Positions 33,322 to 33,380 of a stretch of 33,380 bases of DNA are shown one piece after another; the stretch's first letter is position 1, and the number at the start of each line of letters is the position of its first letter. Both the position numbers and the translations under genes were made by a program. This stretch comes from Pseudomonadota bacterium (GTDB lineage: Bacteria; Myxococcota_A; UBA796; SXON01), in assembly GCA_005778355.1 (NCBI GenBank), contig SXON01000075.1, positions 1-33,380 on the forward strand, given 5' to 3'. The notes below the pieces were generated by a model. It was not told the origin of the DNA and did not search any database. It saw only the letters and a program-made list of their open reading frames with translations.

Positions 33322-33380
33322 GGCCTTCATCCTGCGTGTATCGCCCAAGCTCACCCAGTCGCGGATCGAGGAACGGTTCA
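33320..33380 (+). CDS. Start of a gene that runs off the window (possibly transposase)
   Basis: An ATG with a strong ribosome binding site (GAGGAAATC before it) opens a frame of 20 codons to the window end (MAFILRVSPKLTQSRIEERF). Its beginning is reminiscent of some transposases, but it is too short for me to assign. The AT-rich upstream sequence with an inverted repeat also fits the edge of a mobile element. Confidence 0.45.
   Translation, partial: MAFILRVSPKLTQSRIEERF

Overview
The window is very GC-rich and codes for MopE-type putative metal-binding repeats, FG-GAP beta-propellers, lipoproteins with very short signal peptides, and several RHS/Tc-type toxin genes or remnants. This combination is typical of Myxococcota and other former deltaproteobacteria with large genomes. 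I infer that kind of host from composition and gene content only; no rRNA or other taxonomic marker is present.

The left part (1-14.8 kb) is a mosaic of mobile and broken genes. A minus-strand tyrosine recombinase (420-1292) diverges from the 3' end of an RHS gene whose tip carries a JAMM/JAB-like motif (1369-2916). A lipoprotein gene (2903-4264) and a small unknown ORF overlap it in series. Next come an IS3-type OrfA fragment, a frameshifted TcB/SpvB-like remnant, and a complete IS66-family element (5517-8009; tnpA, tnpB, tnpC, 18-bp perfect inverted repeats, no target duplication). Then follow the 3' stump of a TPR-like gene, a GT-C membrane glycosyltransferase (8221-10200), a convergent MopE/propeller lipoprotein gene with a one-base frameshift (12129-10184), a nucleotidyltransferase-like gene, and an antitoxin gene without a visible toxin. 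At 13343-13386 lies the 3' half of an initiator tRNA (fMet) without its 5' half, a likely attachment-site scar. A decayed IS3 copy follows and cuts off the 5' end of a Toprim-domain gene resembling Wadjet JetD/DUF2220.

The right part (14.86-33.24 kb) is one long operon of six plus-strand genes. Each start codon overlaps the previous stop codon (TGATG, ATGA or GTGA). Genes 1-4 encode large lipoproteins with MopE repeats followed by a seven-repeat FG-GAP propeller; genes 2 and 3 also have Ig-like domains and a beta-rich insertion within the MopE array. Gene 5 is a 1637-residue RHS protein with a Sec signal peptide and a C-terminal HNH-like toxin candidate. Gene 6 is a DUF2019/HEAT-like protein, probably its immunity protein. 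The coupling suggests that surface lipoproteins and a secreted RHS toxin are made together; this operon is the best candidate for an undescribed system. A new gene starts at 33320 and runs off the window.

Three genes at 12.1-13.2 kb each have a TAnACT box exactly 6 nt before the start codon and no Shine-Dalgarno sequence, which suggests leaderless transcripts.
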